DNA from: Canna indica
Taxonomy: Eukaryota; Streptophyta; Magnoliopsida; Zingiberales; Cannaceae
NCBI GenBank assembly: GCA_034359265.1
Contig: CP136892.1
Span: 17,548,501 to 17,612,500, forward strand
Reading direction: 5' to 3'
Length of the DNA: 64,000 nt
Shown here: positions 12,262 through 22,984 of the stretch, piece by piece
Position numbering within the stretch: position 1 is the first letter of the stretch
Layout of the letters: the number at the start of each line of letters is the position of its first letter
Made by a program: the position numbers and the translations under genes
The notes under the pieces: model-generated
What the model was told of the DNA's origin: nothing
The model's input: the letters and a program-made list of their open reading frames with translations, nothing else
Databases searched by the model: none

Positions 12262-12541
12262 TGAGATTCGACATCCATAATTTTCTTTCCATGGATGGAT
12301 GTCATTATACTTAGCATTTAATAATTGGACCCACTTGTAGTCTTCCTTATTTAAAACAGGCAAGATCCTTTTAGCTGAGAGTGTTTTCTTCATTATATGC
12401 AGATTCCTGATACCCAGACCTCCAACCTTCCTACTATTTGTCACATTCTTCCAACTGATTAGACTCACAGGCTTTCTCCCATTTCCAAAGTTCCAAAAGA
12501 ACTTTTTCTCCATTGTTTCAATTTCACTTAACTTAGTCAAA
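12262..12541 (-). pseudogene. LINE fragment (RT thumb region)
   Basis: Minus-strand open frame of about 100 codons with EKKFFWNFGNG, GGLGIRNLHIMKKTL and LLNAKYNDIHPWKEN. This aligns with the C-terminal RT region of the larger LINE at 48200-48430 (GGLAVRDL, AKRLLPLLNAND, KYDTLHP). It has no ends of its own and begins exactly where the B2 promoter match stops. Confidence 0.75.
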
Positions 12542-12559
12542 ATTTAAATTCAGCCGCAC

Positions 12560-13165
12560 GTTGCAGCATGTGCCAAATAGAATTTCATATTATATTTTGA
12601 TCGAGATTCTCTCCGATTGCAGCTAATAGGAAGCTCGGATTTTTTCCAACAATCCTAATTTTTCTTTGGACCGGGTATAAATATAGACAATTTCCTTGAG
12701 GCAAAAAGAAATCCCACACCAAGAGAAAATCCCCCCACATATGAGAGTTTCAGAGATTCAGAAAATAAGAGTGCCACTACAACCCTTTTTCCTAAGGAGT
12801 GCCCCTTCTCAGTTTCTGACATACAGCAACAGAAGTTCAGTTTCAAGACAGATCTTACAGAGAGACAGTGCCTTTACTCCGTACCAGTTTTAGGTTCAAT
12901 TAATTTATGATAGATTGATGTATTCTGAAGAGGATTTATATTATTGCACTCTTATTGTAAAAGTTCCTTTCTGGATTTAATAAAACAGTCTCCTCTTCTG
13001 CATGTGGACGTAGGATCGGCACCCCGCCGAGTCCGAACCACGTTAACTCCTTTGTCTTTTGTTTTTATGCATTATTATTATCGGGTTTGGTTTTCCGTTT
13101 TTCTCGCCGGATTTGGGTTTTGTAGATCCTGCAGGAAATTACCCCAAATTTCCTAACAGAAATAT
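12560..13165 (+). other. Probable LTR-like fragment (unrelated to the downstream 3' LTR)
   Basis: Contains a TATAAATATA box near 12675, a polyadenylation-like AATAAAA near 12977, and GTGGACGTAGGATCGGCACC..CCGAACCACGTTA at about 13000-13046. That last motif recurs in some plant LTR retrotransposon LTRs (from general knowledge, not searched). It ends in CTAACA at about 13160. No initiator-tRNA primer site follows, and the LTR at 21985-22231 is a different sequence. It may be the remnant of another element fused to the truncated outer copia. Confidence 0.35.
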
Positions 13166-16100
13166 AAGAAATGGAGGAAAGTCGATTGCATGATAAAATC
13201 TTGGATTCTGAATTTTATTTCTAGAGATATATCAGAATCTTTTATTAAATTCCCTACATCTAAGAAGCTATGTGATAAACTTGAAGAAGTTTCTGGAGAT
13301 AGTAATCTGCCTCAAATTTTTCAGATCCAAAGGAAATTAATATGGTTGAACAGGGAAACACATATGTCACTGCCTATTATAATAAACTGAAAAAAATATT
13401 GGGATGAATTAGATCAGCTAATGCCGACTCCTAGTTGTAACTGTAATGGTTGTTTTTGTGACATGAATAGAAAGCTTGCTGAAATGGAGTCTTCAAATAA
13501 ACTGATACAGTTTCTTATAGGATTAGACCAATCTTTTGATCACATAAGAAGTCAGATTTTGGCTCAAGATCCGGCCCCTAATTAATGTAACCAAGGCTTA
13601 CTCAATGATACTTAGAATTGAGAAACAAAGACAAATCCACATGGCAGCTGCAGAGAACACTGAATCCAGTGCTCTGATGGTAAGAAATTCAAGCAATGCA
13701 TGAAAGCAAGTATACGGCAAAGGAAACTCTAAAAGGAAAGATGGAAAGATAAAGGAAGACAGATATTGTGAGCATTGTAAAATAGAAGGGCATGAGAAGA
13801 ATACGTGTTTCAAACTTCACGGATATCCAGAGTGGTATAAAGATCTCAACGCTAAAAGAGATACTGCAGGGAAATTTCAGAACTATAAAGGCAAACAAGT
13901 AAATATGGCAGAGTCTCCTATGGATGTTTTGGAGGGTGAAAGCAAACCAAATATGGACACAGTTTCTAACAAGCCTCATTCAACAAGAACTGTCCAAATT
14001 ATTGAAAGAAAAGCAGCAAGGAGACAACCATTTCATGAACCTGGCTGAAGTAGATTTTGCAAGTATGTCATTAAAACCTGCTGTTGTAATCGAAACTAGT
14101 GAACAAGTAGTATGGGTTATAGATACTGGGGCTTCCACACATATTTGTGTAGACAAGTCATTATTCTCTTCCATGACCGTTGTTGATAGACCAACAAAAG
14201 TTCATTTACCAAATGGAGAATCTACTATAGTGAATAAGAAGGGAACTATCATTCTTAGTAATAACTTGATACTTGATCAAGTCCTATACATTCCTTCTTT
14301 CAATAACAACTTATAATCAGTTAATAAGCTAACTACGGCATTTCCTATTCAGCTAGTTTTTCATGCTGATTGTTGCCTCTTACCGGACCAGAGGACTAAT
14401 CAGATGTTGGCAAAAGGAAAAGTCATAAAGGGCTTATATGTTCTTAGTAAAACTTCTTTTGATTCTTGTAACTCGGTTGAATATTCTACAGCTATTGCTA
14501 GTGCCTGCAATGTAAATAAAAACTCTAGTTTCCAGAGTCTGTGGCACTCAAGGTTAGGACATCCATCATGTCTTGTTATGAAACATATTTCTTGCTGTAA
14601 AGATGAATATAATAAGGTTTGTGATAGTTGTGATATTTGTCACTTCTCAAAACAAACAAGGTTGCCATTTCCATTAAGTCAGTATAGATCTTCTAAGTCT
14701 TTTGAAATTCTACACATAGATGTTTGGGGTCCATACACACATGCTTCATTGTCAGGTGCTCATTATTTTTTGACAATAGTTGATGATTACAGTAGAAGCA
14801 CACAGACTTTTCTCATGGCATACAAAACACAAGTTTATTCAATCTTTGATAAGTTTGTCACTATGGTAAAAAATCAGTATTCTGGGAACATTAAGACTGT
14901 TAGAACAGTCACCAAAGCATATTAAGACATATTGCAAAAACATGAAATCTGTCATCAGAGGAGTAGCCCATACACTCCTCAGCAAAATGGTATAGTAGAG
15001 AGGAAGCATAGACATTTATTGCAAGTAGCAAGATCTCTTCTTTTGCAATCTGGTTTACCAAAAACTTTCTGGATATATTGTATTCTTCATGCAACTTTTT
15101 TGATTAATAGATTGCCTACACTCAACTTAAATTGGAAATCACCTTTTGAATTGCTTTTCCATAAGATTTCAGATTATGATGTCATTAAGAATTTTGGATG
15201 TCTTTGTTTTGCAACAAATGTCAGACCAATGAAAGACAAATTTGAGCCAAGGGCTAGCAAATGTATATACCTTGGGCAAGCAACAGGACAGAAAGCTTAC
15301 AAGCTTTATGATCTCCAAAGCAAAACATGCTTTGTCTCAAGAGATGTAGTGTTTCTTGAGCTGCAATTTCCTTTCAAACAAAATACTGACATTTCTGAAC
15401 CTCACACATTTCCTTTACCCATTGTTACATCAGATTATCATATGTCTACTGAACACACTCATTCTCCAGAAATACAGACACATATTGATACTACAGAACC
15501 TATATGTCCAGAACTAGAACCAAACATGTCATCTTCACCACAAATTTGTACACAAGTTCCTACTGATACTACTATCATTAGTTCTTCCCATCAACCATTG
15601 CAACCAAATAACACTCTTAGAAGAAGCACTAGATCCAAAGCTAAGCCTGGCTGGCTTCATGACTTTGTTTCCAATGTCAAAACTTCTCCTCCTCCAAAAT
15701 ATATTGCTTTGTCTAACCATTCTTCTTCATCCATTTATACACCCAATACTTACCCATTTGTAATCACACCCATTTTCAGTGATGATTACTTTTGTTTTTT
15801 GGGTAAACTTTCATCTATACAGGAGCCTCACTCTTACTCTCAAGCCAAAGAGGATCCTAATTGGGTTCAAGCCATGAAACCTGGGAGGTGACACTCTTGC
15901 AAGAAGAAAAAAAAACCGATTGGTTCTAAGTGGGTATATAAAACCAAATTGAAATCAGATGGGACAATTGAAAGATTTAAGGCACGATTGGTTGCTAAGG
16001 GGTATAACCAGGTAGAAGGCATTGACTACAATGAAAGTTTCTCTCCTGTAGCTAAAATGGTGTCTGTTCGAATTATTTTTGCTATTGCTGCTACCAAGAA

Positions 16101-16989
16101 CTGGCCATTGCAACAACTAAATATTAACAATGCTTTCTTGCATGGGTTTCTCAAAGAAGAAGTTTATATGAAAGCACCTGATGGTTATCTAGTACTGCCT
16201 GGTCAAGTATGTAAACTAAAACGATCCCTTTATGGTCTCAAACAAGCTTCGCGGCAATGGAATATTGAACTAACAGTTCAACTACAGAAATATGGTTTTG
16301 TTCAATCTCAACATGACCATTGCTTTTTTACTTTGTCAAAGGGGTCAATTTTCTTAATTGTGCTTGTCTATGTTGATGACATGCTCTTAACTGGAAATTC
16401 AGTGGATGAAATCCGACATGTTAAGATATATGTTTCTTGATGACAAATTCACAATAAAGGACTTGGGTAATGCTAGATATTTTTTGAGACTTGAAATTGC
16501 AGGACAACTACAGGCATGTATGTCAATCAACGTAAATATGTTCTTGATCTTGTTAATGATGCAGGCTTAATGGGTAGTAAGCGTACACACACACCATTGC
16601 CAAAGGGTATTGTTCTTACTACTGATTCTGGAGAACTTCTTGATGACCCACACTCGTACAGAACATTAGTGGGTAGACTTTTGTACCTGAGCTATACACA
16701 CCTAGATATAACCTTTGTTGTACATCAATTAAGTCAATTCGATAGCCAACCGAGAAGTACTCATATATAAAGCTGCAGTCCATGTTTTAAAATACTTGAA
16801 AGGTTGTTCATTTCTTGGTTTGTTTTATCCCGTGAATAATTCATTGGTTCCTGAAGCTTATTGTGACGCAGATTGGGCTTCTTGCCATGAAACAATATGT
16901 TCTGTTACAGGATTTTGTGTATATCTTGGTCATTCTCTTATATCTTGGAAGTCCAAGAAGCAAGCAACTGTTTCAAAATCTTCTGCAGA

Positions 16990-16994
16990 GGCAG
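16990..16994. repeat. Target-site duplication of the inner copia (left)
   Basis: GGCAG, repeated at 21646-21650. A 5-bp duplication is standard for LTR retrotransposons. It lies inside the SSAEAEY codons of the outer copia. Confidence 0.95.
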
Positions 16995-17303
16995 TATTGG
17001 AGCAATTTATATTTCTGCTATTACTTGTATGCGGATAGTTTTACTTTGTTTGTAATAAGTAGGAAGTAGCTGCATAATTGTTTCTATGCACTCTGTCTGT
17101 TAATGAAGTTTTGTGTTAGCAATTGTGGCAGTCTCTAGTAGCTTCTAATGCTACATCTTTGTATAAAAGGGAGACGGTTAACATGTAATACTCAGTTTTT
17201 GCTGGAAGTATTGTTTTTGAATCAAATCTGAGATCCACATTTCCATTTCGTCTCTGTCTCTGTTCTTGATTATTTCTACTGCCTTGAAGGAGCAGGAGTT
17301 ACA
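16995..17303 (+). repeat. 5' LTR of inner copia
   Basis: 309 bp, starting TATTGGAG and ending GGAGTTACA. A TATAAAAGG box lies near 17161. It is nearly identical to the 3' LTR. Confidence 0.95.
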
Positions 17304-17304
17304 A

Positions 17305-17316
17305 TTGGTATCAGAG
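17305..17316 (+). other. Primer-binding site of inner copia (initiator tRNA-Met)
   Basis: TGGTATCAGAGC one base after the 5' LTR, the standard plant sequence complementary to the 3' end of initiator tRNA-Met. Confidence 0.9.
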
Positions 17317-17334
17317 CTAATCTCCTAGCTCAGG

Positions 17335-20300
17335 ATGGCAGCGAATCAGGTCAGTCCTTCTGTTCCATTTTTTGATGGCGTAGAATACGAAGATTGGTCT
17401 ACTATGATGCAGACTTTCTTCATTTCCCAAGATCTATGGGAGATTGTTTGTAATGGGTATATGGAAGAAGGATTGACAGCAGGAGGTCTCAGAGACATCA
17501 AAAAGAGGGATGCAAAAGCCCTAAGTTTCATCCAACAAGCAGTGGATAGAAAGGTTTTCAAGCGGATCTCAAGTGCTCGGACAGCAAAAACAGCATGGAA
17601 TCTGCTAATGAATGCCTATCAAGGGACCACTAAAGTGAAGAAGGTTAAAATGCAGACAATGAGAAGAAGATTTGAAGATTGCTTTATGCGAGATGATGAA
17701 GATGTGAGTCTATATGTGGCTCGAGTTCTGGAACTAGCTAATCAAATGATTCAATATGGTGAAAAAGTACCTGATCAAAGGGTTGTTGAAAATTTTTTGA
17801 GAAGCTTGTCAGATAAATATGATCACATTGCAGCAGCTATTGAGGAAGGCAATGACATAGAAGAGATGACAACAGATGAATTACTTGGCTCTTTATTGTC
17901 GCATGAAGACAGGTTGAAGAGACATGAAGAACAAAGAGAAGAGAGAGCATTGAAGTCTAAGGCAATTGAAATTAGAGGGAAGGGAAGCTGGAACAAACCA
18001 ATGAGCTATGGAATCAAAGGCAAAGGGAAACAGAATGCGGATACTAGTGATGAGTCAGAGGATGAAATAGATGCTAGAAGTCAAGTGTCATCAGTATCTG
18101 CAACATCAAAAAATCACAATAGATCATTTAAAAGGATCCAGTGTTATTACTGTAAAAAATTCGGGCATATAGAAAGATTTTGCAGACTCAAAAACAAACA
18201 CATGAGTCATATGGCAAAGGAGAAGGATGAGCATGAAGATGAAGTTGTACTCATGGCTGGAATTGATCTGAAGGAAGGAAAATGGTACATAGACAGTGGC
18301 TGCAGCAACCACATGTCTGCTGAGGTGTATCTGTTTGTGAACCTTGACAGAAGCTATGTCTCAGAGGTTAAGTTTGGTGATGGGTCAGTGAAGTTGGCTA
18401 AAGGAAAAGGACATCTGAAGCTCAATCAAAGTGACAGAAAACTAATTCGAAATGTGCTATATGTGCCTGAATTGGATTCTAATTTGTTAAGTGTGGGTCA
18501 ATTGATGAAGGAAGGCTTTGCATTAGTGTTTGAAGAAGATTACTGCACAGTCTACACTGATAAGTCAAAGAAAACTGAAATGTTTAAGGTTCCTGTAGCT
18601 CATAACAACCTGTTCAGTTTTAACCCTCATTCTGCTGGCTATGCTTTAAAAGCAGGAGTAACTGATGAGACTTCTCTTTGGCACAGTCGCATGGGGCATG
18701 CTAGCTCAGAGTACTTGAAGTTGATGAGTAATAGAAGCATGGTTCAAGGTTTACCTGAGTTGAAATCTTCACTAGATAGAACTTGTGAAGGATGTGCTTT
18801 AGGGAAGATGCATCGACAACCATTTCCAAATAAGGCTGAAGTAAGAGCCATCAGACCTTTGCAACTCATCCACTCAGATATCTGTGGACCAATGCAGGAA
18901 GAGACACCAAGTGGATATAGGTACTTCATATTGTTCATTGATGATTATAGCAGGTTTGTTTGGATTGGATTTCTGAAACAAAAATCAGATGCACTTAAAC
19001 AGTTCAAGAATTTCAAGTTAAAAGTTGAGAATGAACTTGAGTCTCAAATTAAAACCTTGAGAATTGACAGAGGTGGGGAATACCTCAGCTCTAGCTTTGA
19101 TGAATTTTGCAAAAACTCGGGAGTTCAGAGACAGCTGACAGCAAGCTACTCTTCGCAACAAAATGGTGTTGCAGAGAGGAAAAACAGAACTCTTGTAGAA
19201 ATGGTAAGATGTATGTTAAAGGCAAAAGATGTACCAAAATACCTATGGGCAGAGGCAGCTCAAACAGCTGTGTATATAATAAATCGTTTATATTCTTCTG
19301 CTCTGGATAACACGACGCCTTTTGAAGCATTGTACAAATGGAAGCCTTCTGTGAAGCACTTGAGAGTGTTTGGAAGTGTGGCTTATGCACATGTACCTCA
19401 ACAGTTGAGGAAGAAGCTTGATGACAAAAGCACCAAGTGTGTGTTCTTGGGCTATTGCAGTGAGTCAAAAGCTTATCGATTATTGAAACCTGAGACAATG
19501 ACAATAATTGTCAGTCGTGATGCAGTGATAGATGAAACACAAGCATGGAAATGGCAACTTGAAGGAAGTAAGAAAATTGAACCAAGAAGTCAGCAGGTTA
19601 TTGTTGATAGTGAGAAAGAGGAGGAGATAACAGGTATAACTGAAGGGCAGAACAATGCCACAGCTAAGGCTGAAAATGCAGCAGATGAAGTTGAAAACAC
19701 TAATGAAAATGAGGCTGATGAGACTCCACCCAGAAGATTTCGAAGCATTGTTGAAATATATGATCAAACTCAGCAATGCAACTCTGCTCGAGTGAAAGAA
19801 CCTTATAATTATAAAGAAGCAAGTATGGATGAGCACTGGATGGATGCAATGGTTGTTGAACTTAACTCTATAGAAGAACACAAGTCATGGGAACTTGTCA
19901 ACTTGCCAGAAGGTAAGAAACCAATGGGATTGAAATGGATTTTTAAAGTTAAGTACAATGCTGATGGCACATTGCAGAAGTACAAAGCAAGATTGGTGGC
20001 TAAAGGCTTTATGCAAGTGGAGGGCATTGATTTCCAAGAAATATTTGCTCCAGTAGCTAGAATTGAAACAATTCAAGTAATGGTTGCCTTGGCTGCAAAT
20101 CGAGGCTGGAAAATATTTCAACTAGATGTGAAATCAACCTTTTTAAATGGTGATTTGTCGGAGGAAGTATTTGTAAGTCAACCTGAAGGCTTTGAGGTAT
20201 TGGGACAGGAAGATAAAGTCTACAGACTTAAAAAGGCATTGTATGGTCTGCGACAGGCTCCAAGAGCTTGGTACCAAAAAATTGACCAATATTTTACTGA

Positions 20301-21324
20301 TCAAGGTTTCAGTCGAAGCTTGAATGACCATACCCTGTACACACTTAAGAGCACAGATGACATTTTATTTGTATGTCTTTATGTGGATGATATGCTGATA
20401 ACAGGAAGTTGTGAAAGCATCATTCAAAGCTTCAAGAATAACATGTTCAACATCTTTGAGATGACAGATTTAGGGGAAATAAAGTATTTCCTAGGCTTTG
20501 AAATTGACAAAAATGAAGAAGGATATAGCATCAGCCAAAGGAAGTATATTTGTGACATGCTTGAGAGATTCAATATGACTAACTGTAATCCAGTGAAGAC
20601 ACCCATGACAACTGATCTTAAACTTAGTGAATCTGACGAGGAAGAAAAAATTGATAAAGAACAGTATCAGTCCATCATCGGAAGCTTGATGTACCTCACA
20701 AATTCCAGGCCTGATATTATGTATGCAGTTGGAGTACTGTCACGCTACATGAAGGAACCTAAGACTAGCCATCTAATAGCTGCAAAACGGGTTATCAGAT
20801 ATGTAAAAGGCACCCCAAATCATGGACTGGTATACTTGAGTAGTAAAGAAGATGAACTAGTTGGTTTTGCTGATGCCGATTGGGCCGGCTGCACTGATGA
20901 TAGGAAAAGTACCACAGGATATGTCCTGAAACTTGGGTCAGCAGCTATATGTTGGTGCTCCAAAAAACAGGATACTGTTGCTTTGTCCACTGCAGAAGCT
21001 GAATATATGGCCTTGTCCACAGCTGCCTGCCATACTGTGTGGCTGAGAAGGGTACTTGGAGAACTTGAAAGACAACAAAGTTCTGGTACTATTATCTGGT
21101 GCGATAATTCTTCAGCCAAAGCAATGTCAAGAAACCCTGTGCAACAGTCTAGATCACGTCACATTGATACCAAACATCACTTTGTGAGAGATCTAGTCAA
21201 CTCAGGAGCAATTGAAATCAGATTTTGCACAACACATGAACAATTGGCAGATATATTTACTAAAGCACTTCCTATTGAAAAATTTGTTAAGTTCAGAGAG
21301 CAAATAGGAGTACAGGAAATTTAA
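17335..21324 (+). CDS. Copia gag-pol polyprotein, intact 1329 residues
   Basis: A single open frame from the ATG 31 bp after the LTR. Residues ~1-230 are gag (UBN2-type, opening [13 protein letters not shown]). The zinc knuckle C-x2-C-x4-H-x4-C starts at residue 270. The protease motif is DSG at 320. The integrase has its His/Cys region from about 450 ([15 protein letters not shown]) and catalytic Asp515, Asp578 and Glu614, with the exact 35-residue spacing of D35E. Reverse transcriptase has [12 protein letters not shown] and YVDD at 1016-1019. RNase H has ADADWAG near 1180, TAEAEYMAL near 1220, and DTKHHFVRD. No key residue is missing. The protein would be cleaved into particle coat and replication enzymes in the cytoplasm, with DNA integrated in the nucleus. 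The frame is unbroken, unlike every other element here. Lineage is not assigned firmly; the short LTRs suggest an Ale- or Ivana-like group. Confidence 0.95.
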   Translation: MAANQVSPSVPFFDGVEYEDWSTMMQTFFISQDLWEIVCNGYMEEGLTAGGLRDIKKRDAKALSFIQQAVDRKVFKRISSARTAKTAWNLLMNAYQGTTKVKKVKMQTMRRRFEDCFMRDDEDVSLYVARVLELANQMIQYGEKVPDQRVVENFLRSLSDKYDHIAAAIEEGNDIEEMTTDELLGSLLSHEDRLKRHEEQREERALKSKAIEIRGKGSWNKPMSYGIKGKGKQNADTSDESEDEIDARSQVSSVSATSKNHNRSFKRIQCYYCKKFGHIERFCRLKNKHMSHMAKEKDEHEDEVVLMAGIDLKEGKWYIDSGCSNHMSAEVYLFVNLDRSYVSEVKFGDGSVKLAKGKGHLKLNQSDRKLIRNVLYVPELDSNLLSVGQLMKEGFALVFEEDYCTVYTDKSKKTEMFKVPVAHNNLFSFNPHSAGYALKAGVTDETSLWHSRMGHASSEYLKLMSNRSMVQGLPELKSSLDRTCEGCALGKMHRQPFPNKAEVRAIRPLQLIHSDICGPMQEETPSGYRYFILFIDDYSRFVWIGFLKQKSDALKQFKNFKLKVENELESQIKTLRIDRGGEYLSSSFDEFCKNSGVQRQLTASYSSQQNGVAERKNRTLVEMVRCMLKAKDVPKYLWAEAAQTAVYIINRLYSSALDNTTPFEALYKWKPSVKHLRVFGSVAYAHVPQQLRKKLDDKSTKCVFLGYCSESKAYRLLKPETMTIIVSRDAVIDETQAWKWQLEGSKKIEPRSQQVIVDSEKEEEITGITEGQNNATAKAENAADEVENTNENEADETPPRRFRSIVEIYDQTQQCNSARVKEPYNYKEASMDEHWMDAMVVELNSIEEHKSWELVNLPEGKKPMGLKWIFKVKYNADGTLQKYKARLVAKGFMQVEGIDFQEIFAPVARIETIQVMVALAANRGWKIFQLDVKSTFLNGDLSEEVFVSQPEGFEVLGQEDKVYRLKKALYGLRQAPRAWYQKIDQYFTDQGFSRSLNDHTLYTLKSTDDILFVCLYVDDMLITGSCESIIQSFKNNMFNIFEMTDLGEIKYFLGFEIDKNEEGYSISQRKYICDMLERFNMTNCNPVKTPMTTDLKLSESDEEEKIDKEQYQSIIGSLMYLTNSRPDIMYAVGVLSRYMKEPKTSHLIAAKRVIRYVKGTPNHGLVYLSSKEDELVGFADADWAGCTDDRKSTTGYVLKLGSAAICWCSKKQDTVALSTAEAEYMALSTAACHTVWLRRVLGELERQQSSGTIIWCDNSSAKAMSRNPVQQSRSRHIDTKHHFVRDLVNSGAIEIRFCTTHEQLADIFTKALPIEKFVKFREQIGVQEI

Positions 21325-21327
21325 ATT

Positions 21328-21336
21328 GAGGAGGAG
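21328..21336 (+). other. Polypurine tract of inner copia
   Basis: GAGGAGGAG directly before the 3' LTR, primer for plus-strand synthesis. Confidence 0.85.
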
Positions 21337-21645
21337 TATTGGAGAAATTTATATTTCTGCTATTACTTGTATGCGGATAGTTTTACTTTGTTTGTAATAA
21401 GTAGGAAATAGCTGCATAATTGTTTCTATGCACTCTGTCTGTTAATGAAGTTTTGTGTTAGCAATTGTGGCAGTCTCTAGTAGCTTCTAATGCTACATCT
21501 TTGTATAAAAGGGAGACGGTTAACATGTAATACTCAGTTTTTGCTGGAAGTATTGTTTTTGAATCAAATCTGAGATCCACATTTCCATTTCGTCTCTGTC
21601 TCTGTTCTTGATTATTTCTACTGCCTTGAAGGAGCAGGAGTTACA
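21337..21645 (+). repeat. 3' LTR of inner copia
   Basis: 309 bp, matching the 5' LTR except at two positions. Followed by the GGCAG target duplication at 21646-21650. Confidence 0.95.
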
Positions 21646-21984
21646 GGCAGAATACCACAGCATGGCTTCAACTGTTTGTGAACTACAGTGGACTACTTAT
21701 ATTCTTCGAGATTTGCAGGTGCCAAGCTCACTTCCAATATCATTGAAATGTGACAATAAAGCATCTCTACACATAGCCTCCAATCCTGTATTTCACGAAT
21801 GCGAGATTGACTGCCATATTGTTCGTCATCAGCTTAAACAAAGACTCATTGTCACTTCGCATCTTCCATCTACTGATCAAGTCGCGGATGTTTTTACAAA
21901 AGCTCTAGCTGCTCCTTTGTTTTCCAAGTTCATACTCAAGTTGGGCTTGTGTGATTTCCTACAAGCTCCAACTTGAAGGGGGGA

Positions 21985-22231
21985 TCTATAGCAATAGTGG
22001 GTTGTTGAGTTGTTATCCAGCTCAACAATTCTTGTTAGTAGGTTGTAATAGTAGGTTGCTGAGTTGTTATTCAGCTCAGCAATTCTAGTGTGTACTCTTC
22101 TTTTCATTTTCTATATGTGTAATTCTTGTATACAGTGATTCATTAAGTATGTGAAAATATACAGAACTTTTCTTCTTCATTCTTGTTTCTAGCATTTGTT
22201 CTTCCTCTCTGTGTTCACCTCATTTTCTTCA
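21985..22231 (+). repeat. 3' LTR of the outer copia
   Basis: Follows the AAGGGGGGA tract and ends in CTTCA directly before host sequence GTGATGCATACC. It contains two near-repeats of GTTGAGTTGTTAT.CAGCTCA (about 22003 and 22058) that form a short internal duplication. No matching 5' LTR is present in the window. Confidence 0.65.
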
Positions 22232-22379
22232 GTGATGCATACCATTTCTCTCCAGAGATCTATATATAAAGGCCAACACATCTTAATTCCCCATAAACGT
22301 ATCCAGCCATATCATCAATTACCACTGAAAGCCACTGTGAGTTTATTTGTTTTTGAGTGATTAATATTAACTGCATCAG
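22232..22379 (+). promoter_or_regulatory. Core promoter and 5' leader of B2
   Basis: Host sequence resumes at GATGCATACCATTTCTC. A TATATATAAAGG box lies at 22260-22271, about 110 bp before the ATG. The leader (GGCCAACACATCTTAATTCC, then CATATCATCAATTACCACTG) matches the B4 leader at 34421-34531. The distal module of this promoter lies 10 kb upstream at 12060-12261. Confidence 0.75.
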
Positions 22380-22592
22380 ATGAAGAATAGTTACTCAACA
22401 ACTTTGGTGTGCCTTTTGGTTCTTGTCCTCCTCACTGCATATATCGTTGATCCTCTTTCTGCCTTACGACCCCTCGATGAGGTGTGGAGGAGGGAGAATA
22501 CTGCTGGTATGATGCTCCATTGTGGAGTCACTGGTCCTTCGTGCAGTGGTGCAGGTAATGCTGGTGTTGCAGGCTCACCGCCTAAATTGTAA
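22380..22592 (+). CDS. Small secreted peptide precursor, copy B2
   Basis: A 70-residue precursor. Residues ~1-23 are a signal peptide (Leu/Val core TLVCLLVLVLLTAYIV). Residues 28-32 are ALRPL, shared with the A copies. A basic stretch VWRRE at 35-39 could be a processing site. The core GPSCSGAGN spans residues 52-60. This resembles the SGPSxxGxGH core of PIP/PIPL phytocytokines, except for Cys where those usually have Pro and Asn for the final His. Compared with its paralogue B4 it has lost the second core Cys but gained Cys48. The frame is open, with ATG, leader and TATA box in register with B4. The product would be secreted and act outside the cell; receptor and function are unknown. The last codons are part of a 94-bp tandem duplication. 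Confidence 0.7.
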   Translation: MKNSYSTTLVCLLVLVLLTAYIVDPLSALRPLDEVWRRENTAGMMLHCGVTGPSCSGAGNAGVAGSPPKL

Positions 22593-22765
22593 TTGTAATT
22601 GAATGATGGTCAGCCAGATGAATGATATTAAAGTTATAGTCTTTATTGATTATATATATATATATATATATCCGCCTAAATTGTAATTGTAATTGAATGA
22701 TGGTCAGCCAGATGAATGATATTAAAGTTATAGTCTTTATTGATTATATATATATATATATATAT
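22578..22765. repeat. 94-bp exact tandem duplication over the B2 stop codon and 3' UTR
   Basis: The unit beginning CCGCCTAAATTGTAATTG at 22578 is repeated at 22672 with no difference seen except microsatellite length. It includes the last codons, the stop and the 3' UTR, and ends in (TA)n runs. It is recent, judging by identity, and probably arose through the TA repeat. Confidence 0.9.
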
Positions 22766-22984
22766 ATACTTTAAATAGGAAAATAATATTGGCAATCCTT
22801 GCTAGCTACAAAATTACGGATTAGCCCACTCTTGTTCATTAATTAATTATGTTCAATTTGATTATCTATCATCAATAATATTTGGCTACGATAAATAAGT
22901 GATTTATAATAAAATATTTGACTTATACGTGTGAATCAACTACGTTCTACTTTACTATTTCTATGTTGTGTTGCATGTTTATGT
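22766..22984. repeat. B-type 3' flank shared with B4
   Basis: GGAAAATAAT..GGCAATCC, GCTAGCTACAAA, TAGCCCACTCT and ATATTTGGCTAC follow in the same order at 35080-35320. The shared flank ends where the CACTA element starts. Confidence 0.75.

Larger units (their letters stand above)
16995..21645 (+). mobile_element. Young, structurally complete Ty1/copia retrotransposon, 4651 bp
   Basis: Two 309-bp LTRs (16995-17303 and 21337-21645) differ at only two positions seen by eye (C/A near the start, G/A about 70 bp in). A 5-bp duplication GGCAG flanks the element. The primer site TGGTATCAGAGC follows the 5' LTR, the polypurine tract GAGGAGGAG precedes the 3' LTR, and one uninterrupted gag-pol frame lies between. 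LTR ends are TATTGG...TTACA rather than the usual TG start. Two changes in 309 bp is K of about 0.0065. At the commonly used 1.3e-8 per site per year this is roughly 0.25 million years, a crude estimate. All parts needed for autonomous movement appear present. Confidence 0.95.
13190..21975 (+). pseudogene. Outer copia gag-pol, multiply broken and interrupted at 16995-21645
   Basis: Order: gag (SWILNFISRDI near 13195, KYWDELDQLM near 13400); zinc knuckle C-x2-C-x4-H-x4-C (YCEHCKIEGHEKNTC, near 13765-13810); protease VIDTGASTHI near 14120; integrase zinc region (LWHSRLGH near 14540, CDICHFSKQ near 14630); integrase core (IDVWGPY near 14720, PYTPQQNGIVERK near 14970) missing the middle catalytic Asp segment; reverse transcriptase from 15910 with YVDDMLL near 16370; RNase H with YCDADWA near 16860 and VFTKAL near 21890. 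Stops or frameshifts occur near 13390, 13585, 14316, 14925, 15891 and 16440. It is dead as a protein source, but family assignment is certain. Confidence 0.9.
13178..22231 (+). mobile_element. Decayed Ty1/copia element (outer), split by a younger copia
   Basis: The coding remains run from gag (13190) to RNase H (16989) and resume at 21651-21975 after the inserted element. The sequence across the break joins as SSAEA then EYHSMA, the RNase H motif. The purine run AAGGGGGGA at 21976-21984 is the polypurine tract, followed by an LTR of about 247 bp ending CTTCA at 22231. The gag N-terminus, primer site and matching 5' LTR are missing, so the element is 5'-truncated or rearranged. Confidence 0.85.

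Noticed and set aside
19091..20027. Long minus-strand frames inside the inner copia
   Set aside because: Antisense shadows of an intact, motif-rich plus-strand polyprotein.
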